From the NCBI RefSeq assembly GCF_001949145.1, contig NW_019091358.1, positions 3,569,654-3,631,653 of the forward strand: 62,000 bases of DNA, written 5' to 3'. Shown piece after piece: positions 1-10,312 of this stretch. The notes beneath the pieces are model-generated. The model worked only from the letters and a program-made list of their open reading frames with translations, was not told the DNA's origin and did no database searches. Numbering within the stretch: position 1 is the stretch's first letter; each line of letters opens with the position of its first letter. The DNA comes from Acanthaster planci. Its lineage: Eukaryota > Echinodermata > Asteroidea > Valvatida > Acanthasteridae. Made by a program: the position numbers and the translations under genes.

Positions 1-1060
1 GGTGAGTATCAGGATAGCAGTTGAGGGCGTCAGCACACTTATCAGACTTCCCTGACCTGTACCAAATATCGAGATCAAAAGGGGCAAGCTGAGCTGCCCA
101 TCGCTGCACAACAGCAACGAGCTTTGCCGTTCGAAGATGTGCGAGAGGATTGTTCTCAGTGTATACCCCTGTGCAACGTCCTAACAAATTATCCCTGAAT
201 TTTTCAGAAACAGCTCATTTAAGGGCTAAGAATTCCAACTTAAAGCTGGAAAGATTTGAGTACCCCTTCTCAGCACCTCGAAGGCCTCGGCTAGCAAAGG
301 CCACTGGATGGAGCTTCCCTGACTCATCTGGTTGGGAAAGACAAGTGCCCGAACCTGTGAGTGAGGCATCAACCTCCAGGACAAAGTCTCTGCTGAAATC
401 TGGATACTCAAGGCATTCAAAGACTTTAGCCAGGCAGGCAAGGTGTTCCTCAAACGTGTTCAAAAAGACTAACAAGTCATCAAGGTACATGATTAACTTG
501 GAAAGATTAAGGTCACCAAAGATCAGCTCCACTATGTGCTGAAAAGTACTAGGTGCATTGCTCGAGCCCTGAGGAAGCCACAAAAACTCATATAGACCCC
601 ATGGAACCCAGAATGCAGTCTTCCCTATGGAATCCTCATGCATGGCTACTTGGAAGTAGCCATGCACCATGTCTAGAGACGGAAAGAGCTTTGCCCCCGC
701 CAGAGACAACAGCGTCTCTTCAATCCTGGGTAAAGGAAATGCATCCTTTATTGTCTTGGCGTTCAGTAGCCTATAATCAATGCATAGCCTCAACTAGTAC
801 TGTCCACTCTTCTTTCGAACAAGGACAATTGGGCTAGCGTACGGGCTAGTAGACCTACGAATAATCTTTCGGTCAAGAAGATCTTGAAGAAGCCAGTTCT
901 CCTCTTTAACAAGACAAGGTATAACCCTGTGATGTGGCAAATTGACCGGTTTATCATCATCACACTTTATTTAATGCGGGATCAGATCACACCGACCCAA
1001 ATCAAATGGGTCACATGAAAAAGCATCAATGTACTTCCTTATCAACTCCGCAGCAAGGAG
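1..1060 (-). pseudogene. gypsy reverse transcriptase-RNase H, decayed
   Basis: The region encodes the reverse transcriptase and RNase H of the element above. Reading leftwards from about 960, the RT core appears as an N-terminal region containing ASPIVLVRKKSG, then LCIDYRLLN, the PQGSSNAPSTFQ motif and the catalytic YLDD box. The frame then passes directly from an RT palm segment (HLACLAKVFECL) to the start of RNase H (DFVLEVDAS), so the usual thumb/connection segment is missing. RNase H continues to position 1 with a tail containing RWAAQL and ADALN. A TGA at 215-217 falls where this family normally has a tryptophan, and there is a stop near 817. The RNase H motif normally read as TDNN is TENN here. 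The copy cannot be active. Confidence 0.87.
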
Positions 1061-1423
1061 AGCCTCCTCAGAACAGAGGTGACTCAAGCTAACCCCAGGG
1101 GGTAAAAGAAAATCTGATCCATCAGGAAATTTGAAATGCTCAAGAGACTATGTATCACCTTCCTCTGGATGGACTGACGATTTCAGGCTGGCCTCTTGGT
1201 GCTCAAAACAGTCAGACTCAACATTTGAAAAATTTGATCCTTCAAAAACTACACGGTGCATTCAAACACTGAAACCACCATCTGCTGGCCCCATGAAAAT
1301 GTGCTCAGTAGGCACAACCTGCACTGCTACCGCCAGCTTCATAAATGGAGGAATAACAATAGACTCCCCACTGGTGTTAGCCACAAAAATATCAATCGAC
1401 GCACCATCAAAACGGTTGATACC
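1061..1423 (-). pseudogene. gypsy pol linker, left part
   Basis: The minus strand continues the pol reading frame between RT and the inserted MITE. The translation includes stretches such as INRFDGASIDIFVANT and EHIFMGPADGG. These look like the protease-RT linker of long gypsy polyproteins, with an in-frame stop near 1270. This is the flank interrupted by the TTAA element at 1424; the same linker should resume beyond 1801. The assignment is by position and style rather than by a catalytic motif. Confidence 0.6.
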
Positions 1424-1801
1424 TTAACCCCTTCGCATCAGGACACGGGTAGAAATGCCGTAAAAATTGAGATCCTCAGCCTGCTTTTCAGCTATTATTC
1501 TCGGTCCATGCTCAAGCGAACACGGTGAAAGAAAGCAGACCCTGGCTCTTGTATATTTGCATCATAATCACCAGCTTCACAATAGCCCCCACTTTGAAAA
1601 GAGGTAACAGGAATGTGGAAACGTGAGTAGAGCTGCATGCCACCGAACAATCAGCCTTTTCACTGTGTAATTCAAAGCGTGCAGAGCACGCAGGGCCACA
1701 AACCGAGAATTTGCAGTTTGGCAGGTGGCCTTCGCGGCCTAGCGAGGCTGGAATTCTTGGAGTCGGTTTTCAGGAAGAAATTCCCGGCGCGAAGGGGTTA
1801 A
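1424..1801. mobile_element. TTAA-flanked MITE nested in the gypsy relic
   Basis: The element begins TTAACCCCTTCGC and ends GCGAAGGGGTTAA, so TTAA sits at both ends (1424-1427 and 1798-1801) with a 9-bp perfect inverted repeat inside. TTAA target duplication is the hallmark of piggyBac and Kolobok-type DNA transposons. The interior (about 370 bp) has no coding potential that I recognise, as expected for a non-autonomous element. Retroelement pol sequence lies on both sides, so this insertion is younger than the gypsy copy. Confidence 0.8.
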
Positions 1802-2036
1802 AGTAACTGACACAACATAGAAGGATCAGCAACATCAGGTGACCGCACTTCCTTGAGGCCACCATGACTTGTCAAACACAATCAGGACGCCCTTATCAGA
1901 AAATCTTTGTCATCTGGTAAAGAAGTGCTTACATCTAACTTGCATTGAACAAGTTGAACTGTGCTTGCCTGAATAACCTCTTGGTCGCAAGAGATCTAGA
2001 GCCAATGACTCAGAACAAACATTCGAACCACTGCCT
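1802..2036 (-). pseudogene. gypsy pol linker, right part
   Basis: This short stretch lies between the MITE and the protease domain. On the minus strand it can be read as polyprotein, but with stops, and no recognisable catalytic motif falls here. It is assigned to the retroelement only by its position between two parts of the same element. Confidence 0.5.
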
Positions 2037-2600
2037 TCAGCGTTGGATGTGGATTGCATCCAACANAAGTGCTAATTCCCAGTAAGGGTCAAGCTGCGTT
2101 GACCCCATAACCTCCACTCGAGATGCCACTCGCGGCAAAATGTTGCATCCAAGGATTACAGGACATTGATTTTGGGGAGCATTACAAGAGGCTTCAGTCT
2201 CTTTCGATACAAGAAAGCTACCCCTAAACTTCTGGCCAAACGCTTCCAGGGTGGTCTCAAGGTAACCCTGAACAGGAATCTCTAAATCGTTCGCGCCCAT
2301 TAATTTAATGAGCGTACCCACTGGTTCCAACTTCCTAAAATCACTTGCCATGTGTGCATTATAAAACCTGGCAGACATCAAAAAGGTCTCTGCTCCAGTA
2401 TCTAGTAAACACTTAGTAGGAATGCCATTAATAATAACTGAAGCCGTTAGAGTTCTGGCCAGAAGTCTACAGCGAACCTCAGATGATGACAACTTCACGT
2501 CAGCAAACACAGGGTCATCTGTCACCTTGTCACAAATAACATGCGCTTGGTCATTAGTAAGAACCGTGGGCACTACAAAAGATCTAGTATCCTCTGTCAC
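2037..2600 (-). pseudogene. gypsy aspartic protease domain
   Basis: A 187-residue open frame carries the retropepsin active-site motif in CLLDTGAETFLM (catalytic Asp of D-T-G-A, about residues 65-76) and the later VILGCNIL motif (around residue 150), which matches the I-L-G segment near the C-terminus of retroelement proteases. Such proteases act as dimers to cut the Gag-Pol polyprotein. The domain is open end to end apart from one ambiguous base (n at 2066). It is in a different frame from the gag fragment to its right, which implies decay or a frameshift between gag and pol. The methionine start of this frame is not biologically meaningful because the domain is normally released from a polyprotein. 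Confidence 0.85.
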
Positions 2601-3255
2601 CCTGCCCTCTGTGACAGAGGCTGGCCGTTTCCCAAAGGCTCCCTCAAGGGCTTTTTTTCCGAAGCCGTAGCCTCAGGTTTCTTGCCCTCCATGCGCTGAC
2701 GCTTAAAGCAGTTGTCTACTGCATGCCCTGGTTTACGGCAATTGGAGCACTGTAATGGACTTCTGCCAACCTTGTCCTTGCCTGCACATGGTTCAATTGC
2801 TGACTTTGCCATGCTCTCTGACACTGCTTTCTAACTTTGCATTTATATCTGACTGTTGGTCAATCAGTTTTTGCACCAACGAAACAAGTGTGTTAGTTTG
2901 TCATCACTTGCTGCATTCGGTTTACTGGAGTGCGCAGCATATACGGTTTGAGCGTTTTCAACTTCACCTTCTGGCATAAAAGTACCTTTTGCATTGGGAT
3001 AAAGCCCAAGAGCTAGCTCACGAAAGCCAAAGAATGGCAAGTCCATATGATCATATGACAACTTACAAAGCTCTCTCCGTAAGGAGGGATCCCCAACGCC
3101 CCTAATAAACTGTTCTTTGAGTGTATTCTCCCTCAATTGACTAAGCGCTGCTCTACTTTCATCGGTATTAGCCGCACATTCCATTCCTATCGTACAACCT
3201 AATAAATAAGTGACCGGCTAAAGTCAGCAAGACTCTCTTCTTGGGTCAGGGTTCA
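2597..3255 (-). pseudogene. gypsy Gag: capsid fragment plus CCHC zinc knuckle
   Basis: Two open segments in the same frame (3184-2864 and 2824-2597) are separated by stops. The upstream segment contains LKEQFIRGVGDPSLRREL, a typical gypsy Gag capsid-helix sequence. Homology can be traced a little further right with shifts (SLADFSRSLI, up to about 3245). The downstream segment has a perfect CX2CX4HX4C zinc knuckle (CSNCRKPGHAVDNC, about 2749-2708), the nucleocapsid RNA-binding motif. The N-terminal part of Gag is absent: similarity ends abruptly near 3255, close to the point where remnants of a different minus-strand gene begin. Confidence 0.85.
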
Positions 3256-3355
3256 CAGCGGAAAAGTACAATGTACATGTACACAAGACAGCAAGTGCAC
3301 TTAAGTGGGCGGAGTCCCAGAGACTCTTATCCATATTCATGAGGTCCCTAAATTA
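3256..3355. other. short junction between gypsy relic and decayed gene
   Basis: About 100 bp separate the truncated gag from the last recognisable codons of the neighbouring minus-strand gene. The stretch contains the palindromic word TGTACATGTACA and no LTR-like terminus or coding sequence that I can identify. It is probably the breakpoint of the truncation or insertion. Confidence 0.4.
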
Positions 3356-5246
3356 AGCAACAAAGCCAAAATTTGTCGCATGTAAACGCGAACCAACAGT
3401 TAAGCCATCACCGGTAACTTTAATCTTAAGTTAACTTTCTTCAGTCGGGGGCATATTTTCAATGCATCGTCTTAATTTGCATTCCAACTTTTTTTGCACT
3501 CTACCATTTGGTAACTCCTGAACAGTGAAAAGGCTATTAAGTTCTCGCATACGTGTATGAAGAGCATACAGTGACGGAAATGATTCACTCTCGATGGACA
3601 TTTCCTTGTAAGCCCAATCTGCTATCATGAAACTGTCTTTGATATAAAGCATTCTATTCACTGATGATTTAGTTGAATTTTCGTCTTTGATGGGACACTC
3701 AGGAAAGTATACAGTGTCTACATGTCTTCAATCGTCATTGTTTTTACTACAACTCCTTGATTTGTGAGCAAGTCTTTTGTAAAGTGCACCGTGTCTTTCA
3801 GACCTTTCTTCTTCTGATTTAACAAAGTTCTTCCATATTTTTCTTCATCTCTACCTGTGTGCGATTAGTGCGTCTACCAATTAACCTGCACAGTGTGGTT
3901 TGGGTCTTTTTAACTGATTTCTGGGATTCTTTTGCCCTTTGTTTGGCTTCTTTTGCATCATGTTCTGCTAACTTTCTTCGCTTCTTTTCGCTCTCAAGTT
4001 CATGGTCCATTTTTCATTTTAGTGCTCCTAATTTGAGTTTATAAACACTATTTTGTAGTTTTTCCATGTACTGTTGAGCCTGCTTTCCACCACTTTGAAC
4101 AGCCTTAGATAGACGACTCATGATGCGTTTGATTGTGTGTCTCAAACGATGGGTTACTCGCACATCCAGAAAGTCAAAATTTATGTCATTTTGCTCACAT
4201 ATTTTTTTTCGCACGGACTCTGCCTGGCCCACCCCAGGTGGAAGCTCACTATCCTTCACCAGTCAGTAAATCACATAATACCTCACTTCTAGAATCCAAT
4301 CTGAATCTGGATGGCAGTCACCAAAGGACTTCACCCCATTCCAAAGATTAAAATACAAAGAAACAACTTCAACACAGAAGCCATCTTGAATTTAGAAATT
4401 TAGAACTGTCACATCTACACTCCCAGATCAATAGTTGAACATTTCTTGACGCAACAAATTGTTGTTAAAATAGTAACAACAAAGCACCAGTGACTGCACC
4501 AATATGCAACTATATGTACAGGTATATGCAACTCACACACTCAATCCTAATTTGTGGAATACATCACAATTTCCAACGAGCTTGACAAAACGAAGAGCTA
4601 GAAGATAACCCCTGTGAACAAGCTGCTTCTCAAGAGTTCCTCTCTCTGTCAGGACATACTCATCCAAACACCTTCGCTCATGAAGCCAGACTTGAATTGT
4701 CTCTTCTTCAACGTATGCGAAGCCTCCTGCAGCATTGACAATTCTAAACCACCAGCCAACGCCAAGAAACTTGGCAACGGACTTGTGTGTGGCCCGGTAG
4801 ATTTTTCATCCTGTCTTCGAATTGCCTTCCAAGGTTGCAACAGAGTCAATAAATAACTGAAAAATTTCTCGCTGCACAGTAATATAAATTGTTATTTCAG
4901 AGTCCCTGACTCATGTGAGGTGGAGGTTTTCCTTGACCTTTGTCTTCAAGTCCAGATTCACAGCACTTGCTTCTTCACTTTTGGCTTAAGTATCAGCGAT
5001 GTCTGACCTGGGTCGCCATTCATCATAATGGTCATCCCAGCCAATATAGTGAATCTTCACTTCCTCAGCTCCAGATGAAGCCACTCTTTTGTCAATGACC
5101 TCTAATCGAAAAAGCTCAGAGGTTGACCAATTTGCATTGCTTGATTTCAAAGGCTGAGATGGCCCTAGGACTGGTCTGTTGTGGATGGCACGGTAGTCAA
5201 GCCTCTGTTTGGTACTTCTCTCCCACAGATTCATAACCTGAGGACC
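3356..5246 (-). pseudogene. decayed uncharacterised gene: chromo-barrel-like domain, WW-rich domain, coiled coil
   Basis: Several protein-like segments follow one another on the minus strand. An exon beginning at 5246 after an acceptor (TTTTTCAG) has an ATG at 5234 and encodes about 80 residues ending in a chromo-barrel/Tudor-knot-like motif, VKIHYIGWDDHYDEWRPRS. A second segment (acceptor before 4857, donor GTGAGT at 4536) contains YRATHKSVAKFLGVGWWFRI and RGYLLALRFVKLVG. A third (4259-3819) contains ELPPGVGQAESVRKKICEQN followed by a lysine/glutamate-rich coiled coil, interrupted by one in-frame TGA at 4014-4016. A fourth (3661-3356) contains SLYALHTRMRELNSLF and, after a stop, IKVTGDGLTVGS. 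The ordered segments, splice sites and shared strand indicate one former gene. In-frame stops, an A-run frameshift near 4805 and missing 3' sequence indicate a pseudogene. I recognise no named family beyond the chromo-barrel-like motif. It could be a host gene or a domesticated or transposon-borne family. Confidence 0.65.
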
Positions 5247-5862
5247 CTGAAAAAGATCAAGTAGTTTTGTCTATGGGGCTGCAAGGCACAAGAAACTTAA
5301 AAAGCTCAATAATCCACTTTTTCGGCAATTTGTCAATGTACATGTAGGCCTAGGCCTACTTCTACACGTAACGTTTTGTAAAATTGCTGGCCTAGGCATA
5401 ATATGAACTCCTTCATGTCCTATGTTTCTCGAAATTTGATAAAAAAATTCCCCTATGCCAAGACAAAGTTTACTTCCTCAGCACAAACACTGACAAACCT
5501 AGGCTACGGTAGCTGACATTGCACGGTAAACTTGGTAAACTAAAGCGAACCTTAACATTTGTTACAAATGCCTTAAGTTTGCTTTAAGTGCATGACTTTA
5601 CATGCCTAGCCACCACACAGCTCCCAATACACTCACTAGACCCACATACACACACATGTACAATGACCCACCTTTTACTTAAAATGGTAGGGTTCGAACC
5701 GCAAGTAACGTCATGAACGTGGCCAACTCTTGCAAGCCCCCAAAAGTTGATTATTTTCAAAGCAATTTTTGCATCATTTTGGTCAGGAATTTATGCACAA
5801 AAAGTACACAGTTTGTGCCTTGATAATCAAATAACAGATATACAGATTTTTTACAAGCTTAC
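5247..5862 (-). other. putative intron of the decayed minus-strand gene
   Basis: The stretch is bounded on the minus strand by GTAAGC (5862 leftwards) and by a pyrimidine-rich acceptor ending TTTTTCAG at 5247. It contains the double palindrome GTAGGCCTAGGCCTAC (5344-5359) and no coding segment. Confidence 0.55.
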
Positions 5863-6025
5863 CTGCGTGGTAAACACAGAAACTCTGGCTTTGAAGACAG
5901 ACAATGTGCAGCTGACAGAAAAGCAGAATCACGTGTAAACATATAGCTCCTTACCGCACTGACGAAACCGTTAGGGATAGACCGATGGCTACCATTGGTT
6001 GTTTTTTTCAACTCCAAAAGTATGG
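5863..6025 (-). other. putative non-coding first exon of the decayed gene
   Basis: A TATA box at 6051-6057 (minus) and a consensus donor CACGCAG|GTAAGC at 5863/5862 define a plausible first exon of about 160 nt; its right end is an estimate from the TATA position. Joining it to the acceptor at 5246 puts any upstream ATG-initiated frame into a stop just before the ATG at 5234, so the exon would be untranslated leader. An alternative donor (GCG|GTAAGG) lies about 100 nt upstream of the main one. Confidence 0.5.
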
Positions 6026-6050
6026 CGGTTTTTTTGACCAATTGCCTGGA

Positions 6051-6057
6051 TTTTATA
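6051..6057 (-). promoter_or_regulatory. TATA box of the minus-strand gene
   Basis: The minus strand reads TATAAAA here. It lies about 190 nt upstream of a consensus splice donor at 5863. The expected transcription start is 25-35 nt further left, near 6025. Confidence 0.5.
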
Positions 6058-6389
6058 TCATAGTAGAGATGAAGATCTCAACTATTCGATTGCTTTCTCC
6101 CCTGAGAAATCTGTTACTCCAATAAGGAATGACGCTCAAAGAATTGTACCGCGAGGGTCAAAAACTGCGCGCAACCACAAAGAAATGAGCTTGGATTCGC
6201 ATTTTCAGAGTAAAAAATACGGTGGTTTTTAAAATGATAGAAACAAATAATTATCATTAGTATATTGATGATGAACTAAACATTTTATTGCCATTCGCCC
6301 CCGTGAAATCGACTGAACGGTTCTCAACTTATGACAAAAAAAGCAAGAAAAAGTGGCAATTCTTGCTTAGTTTTGGGTACGTAAAGGAG
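6058..6389. other. no gene seen
   Basis: This 330-bp AT-rich stretch lies between the putative promoter of the minus-strand gene and the LINE fragment. No repeat or coding signal is recognised. Confidence 0.5.
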
Positions 6390-7265
6390 ACTTCACACAG
6401 GAAACCTCTTAAGTGGCCAACACAAATTCATGTGTTTTGTAGACCTCGTCACTGGAGATGTGCCTGTACCAACCGATGCCAAGGATGTAACGCAGGCAGG
6501 TCTGATGAAACGCATCAAGGCAGCGGATGGTTTAGAAGAGGGAGACCAGGATTCGCATCTGTAGAGCAGAACAGGCAATACACTGGTGTTGAAGATGCGG
6601 ATTTTGGTAGATGTGCAGATCTTACCACTGCGTCATACCTGTGAGAGACAACCAAAGGTACTGTGGGCCAGTTGAAGGCGGCAGTTGGTTTACAGCTCTG
6701 ATAAGCAGTCATTGGAGATCTTCGATCCAAAGTAGATGAACTGGTCCACCACTTCAACCTGCTAGTCGGAGATGTTAACTGCCGGAGGGAGAGGAGGTAG
6801 AAAGTCGGACAGGGACTGCACTTTCGTCTTCACCTAGCTGATGGTGAAACCTTAAGGGTGAAGCAACCTCATCAAGAGCCTCCACAGCCTCCACTAGGGT
6901 GTCAAGCAGCGTGGCAGGGAGCACAACATCATCCACGTAACACAGGTCTGTGAAATGAGAGTAGTAGTCCACACCAAGGTCAGGACAGCGCTCCATCGGA
7001 CAGTTCAACCAGTAATTAACTGCAACATTGAACAGGTTCGGTGCAGCCACACAGCCCTGTCGAACTCCTGAGGTGGTTCGGAAGGGACCTGATAGGGGTA
7101 CCTTTGGCCCGCATACGGCATGTGCTGTTGGTATAGAAGTCTCAGAGGATGCAGATGTACTTGGGAGGGACTCCTACGCTCTGGAGAAGGAGCCAGATGG
7201 CGTTCTTGTCCATAGAGATGAAGGCAGCCTTCAGATCCACAAAGGCAACATATACCTCTTTCAAA
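6390..7265 (-). mobile_element. non-LTR retrotransposon (LINE) reverse transcriptase fragment
   Basis: On the minus strand the region encodes the middle and C-terminal parts of a LINE reverse transcriptase across three frames. From right to left these are VYVAFVDLKAAFISMDKNAI with the catalytic aspartate of motif A, GVPPKYICIL, then LFNVAVNYWLN, DYYSHFTDLCYVDDVVL containing the catalytic Y-x-D-D box (around 6939-6928), VVDQFIYFGSKIS, and IFNTSVLPVLLYRCESW, typical of the post-RT thumb region. There is a stop after motif A and at least two frameshifts, so it is inactive. No endonuclease domain or 3' tail is visible; it is a truncated internal fragment. Clade (RTE-, CR1- or L2-like) cannot be decided by eye. 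Confidence 0.85.
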
Positions 7266-8140
7266 CAAAAAGGTGCCCCACGTTGAGCCCCGTCATTGAC
7301 TCCAGCACAAGTTCAGTTCAAGTTTACACACACTTTGTACGTGATTTGGGATATCTTATTGATTTACACGTTCCCTGCACCAAGCAAAACCATCAATACA
7401 TATACCTCACACCCATTTACAGTAAGCAGTTTCAAATTTGCAATATAAAAATTCAGAAAAAAATCAAGTTCTCGATACACAGTGCAGCTATACATGAGAA
7501 GACTTTGTCCACTATCCCTTAATGCACTATGAAAAAAGCCTCTCCATACCAATCTCTTGGTGGCACATTGCATTATGAATTTCCCATGTGCGTGTATTTC
7601 TACTGCCGGCCTGAGAAAAGGTCAGCCTTTGCCAAATTCCCTAATTATAGTTTTGCTCTTCTTCAGTTTTGCAAAGCACTTTACCCACTGCAATAATATA
7701 CATTCTGTACTGTACATTTCATCCCAGCAGGATAAGTAAAAAGCCATATTCAAGTTCTCAAGCTATTGCACTCGTTCAGAAAACTGCTTATTTTCTGGAA
7801 ATTCTCTTCATTTCTGTAACTGTCAGGTCTCTCTTTCCAGCAAATCACACACAAGAAGTGAAGACACAATTTCATTGATTAAAAGACTATTTATGTTGAC
7901 CTTTAGCTTGTCAAATTATAACCATCGATATCTAATTATGGAGGAATGTAGGAGTAATCTGATGAACTGTTTGTTCGGCCACACATTACCCTTCCAGTTA
8001 GCAAACAGAAAAACAGATGATGCTAGAAGAAAAGTTGAAATAAATGACAAAATACTGATTGGGTTCATGGGAGGATATGTGTGGGCGTTTCCTTTCTTCT
8101 TGGAAGTGGGGCGCTGTTAAGCTTAGGGAGATCTTGGTCG
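7266..8140. other. no gene seen
   Basis: This is AT-rich sequence between two transposon fragments. Its short open frames show no protein-like composition or recognisable motif. Confidence 0.5.
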
Positions 8141-8362
8141 TCATGTTTTCTGACATTGCCTTTCTTCCTTTGATGGATGTGCACTGCTAGAAGCAACATA
8201 CAGGGTGGTAATGTTGTGACCAAGCCATTCGATCGTAGGATCATCCCAGCTGCCACCAGCAGCCTGCTGAAATGTTTTTCCGGTAGATCCTGGTTGAACT
8301 TCTCGCTCAAAATGTATTCAACTCCAGGATATGTCAACAGCAACTTGCCCAGCTCCACTGAA
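8141..8362 (-). pseudogene. P-element/THAP9-like transposase C-terminal fragment
   Basis: The minus strand carries an acceptor-like TTTTATTTCAG just before 8362, then VELGKLLLTYPGVEYILSE followed by KFNQD and an EKHFS motif. The Q-D-x-L-E-x-x-F signature region is characteristic of the C-terminal part of P-superfamily (THAP9-like) transposases. After a small frameshift the match continues as AAGGSWDDPTIEWLGHN and ends at a TGA (8143-8141). That frameshift and one altered motif residue order (DLPE instead of the usual DPLE) make it a pseudogene fragment. Upstream exons of the transposase are not found to the right. The alternative is a related host gene exon, less likely given the frameshift. 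Confidence 0.65.
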
Positions 8363-10312
8363 CTGAAATAAAACAATCCAAAAACATTTTTGGCACGCAC
8401 GATAGCTCAGTTTTAGTCATCTAGTATGAACATGGATAAAAATTCAATTTAAATTCCAACAGCTTCAAAATATCTTTTCTATTTTGCTCTGTGACTTTTC
8501 AATTATGATAAATTGCGTTGTACTCAATGGAAATTTCCTATTGTACAGTTCTTATTCTCTTTTTGTTCTTTTTAGCGAAGGGATTGATCATTGGCTAGGT
8601 CGGAAAAGACCCCAGGAAAATACCAACCAGGCAATGAATTGGATCTGAATTTTAAAAGGACATACCCAAGAGGACTTATCCCAGTGATAACATGGAGGTA
8701 CATGAAGGAAATTAAGACAACAGTGGTGAAAAAAATTACCGTGGGCATGAGAATATTCAAAATGGAATTGCTTTCATATTTAATCCCCCCCTATAGCTTG
8801 ATCTCATTTCCATAGCATTATTTACTTATTTAAGCATGCAGGTACTCCATAATTTAGCCTAGGCCAGTAAACATTAAAAAGGCCAACATGACATGCATGA
8901 TCAAGCTGTCTAGGCATGCTGGCTATGGTAACTTTTCAACACAAATTTCCTGAAGTTGGTTGGTTTATTCGCAATTGACATATCTCCATCAATAAGTAAC
9001 TGAACTCATACATCATTTTATAATTGTTAAAAACATGCCATGACATTTACGCCCTGGAACTTGACATGATCATGATCAGATGATCACAAGTTTGGATAAA
9101 ATTGTGAGAAATGGTCATCATCACTTGACCAAATGCACGTACATGCACATGTAACAAATTCTTAAAGAAGTAAATTTTTTTCCGATGATACAAAATCCCA
9201 ACTTTTTGAATGCAAATTTCTCTTGTGGTCCACAGTGCTCCACACTCATTTACATACACAGTGTGATGAAAAGATCTAGGCCTCTTAAAAGTCCTTTCTT
9301 TAAGTCAGGGGACAAAAGGACCCTTCAAAAATCGTATCTAAATACCCTTCATAATCTTTTATTTTTCATATTTTACAAAACAACGATTTTTGTACAAACC
9401 TGCCAAGGACTGATCAAAATCTTTTGACCAAACTATCATCAGACTCAGAAATTCACCGTGAAAAAGTTGAAAACATGGCACCTGTATCCTGGCAAGCTAG
9501 AAACAACTGCACATGCAATCTTTTCCATATTCGTTTGCTGGTAGCTTAGATATTCTCTCCAGTAATGGTCTTCAGTTCATAGGACTGTGACGAAACACGG
9601 CATTAGACCGTGTGCACAGAGAACGTCATCGCGGTCGTAAATCGACTGGGCTCAGCGGGTGTCCCCATTGATTTACTGCAGCTTTGCCGGAGGCGCTAAT
9701 GGGTATGATTGCTTGTGGTTTCTTTTCTTCTGCCTCCACCTCCTTCTACCTACCTTCTTTTCCTACTTCCATTGGTTAAGGCAGTGTTCAGCATCCCTTT
9801 TTTTTTCCTCTTTCCATTACCATTGGGTGATGTAGTAGGCTTCATGGAATGGTAATAGCACCCTCTATGGTTGTGAGCATTTTATAGCGGAGCCTCTGAT
9901 GCAGCAAACACAACAGAAATTCCTCCTGCCAGGATTGCTAGGAGAAACCAGTCAATGTCATTAAGTTCTGTCAATTTTATTCCAGTGTTAACCCTGAAGT
10001 TGGCCATTCCAAGCCCGATTTTTTTCAACGCTCGGTGTGCATGTACAACACTCCTTATCAATGCAAATCAATCTGACATACAGCTTATAGTTGAGATTGT
10101 CATTTGAAGTTCAAGGTCACTACAAGCGTACCAGCCACTGCGTACACTCAACACAGCAGTTGAAAGTGCAGGTATGTTTTTTGGTTGATCTGTTTTGTGA
10201 AAGTGGGTGCTGAATGAGAACAGTATGCATGATGAACTGCTGTCAAAGTCACTGTAAAAGGTTGCTATATGAAACTAAAGGCATGGCTCGTTAAAAAAAA
10301 GGGAAAGAATGG
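8363..10312. other. no gene seen
   Basis: Two kilobases lie between the transposase fragment and the SINE. A GC-richer patch at about 9580-9720 and a short pyrimidine-rich patch at about 9725-9810 interrupt AT-rich sequence. No coding exon, RNA gene or clear inverted repeat was recognised. Confidence 0.45.

Larger units (their letters stand above)
1..3255 (-). mobile_element. Ty3/gypsy LTR retrotransposon relic, truncated at both sides
   Basis: Read on the minus strand, this block holds in order a Gag capsid fragment, a CCHC zinc knuckle, an aspartic protease, a pol linker, reverse transcriptase and RNase H, which is the Ty3/gypsy order. The RNase H end runs off the left edge. Gag homology stops abruptly near 3255 without a visible LTR or primer-binding site, so the 5' end looks truncated. 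The reading frame is broken by in-frame stops (for example near 817 and at 215-217), frameshifts in gag, a large deletion inside pol and a MITE at 1424-1801. It is therefore a dead copy. Family assignment rests on domain order and motifs; the clade within gypsy is not resolved. Confidence 0.88.

Noticed and set aside
5691-5700. GGTTCGAACC, a B-box-like word suggesting a tRNA or SINE
   Set aside because: It is a self-complementary 10-mer with no A box or cloverleaf around it at proper spacing.
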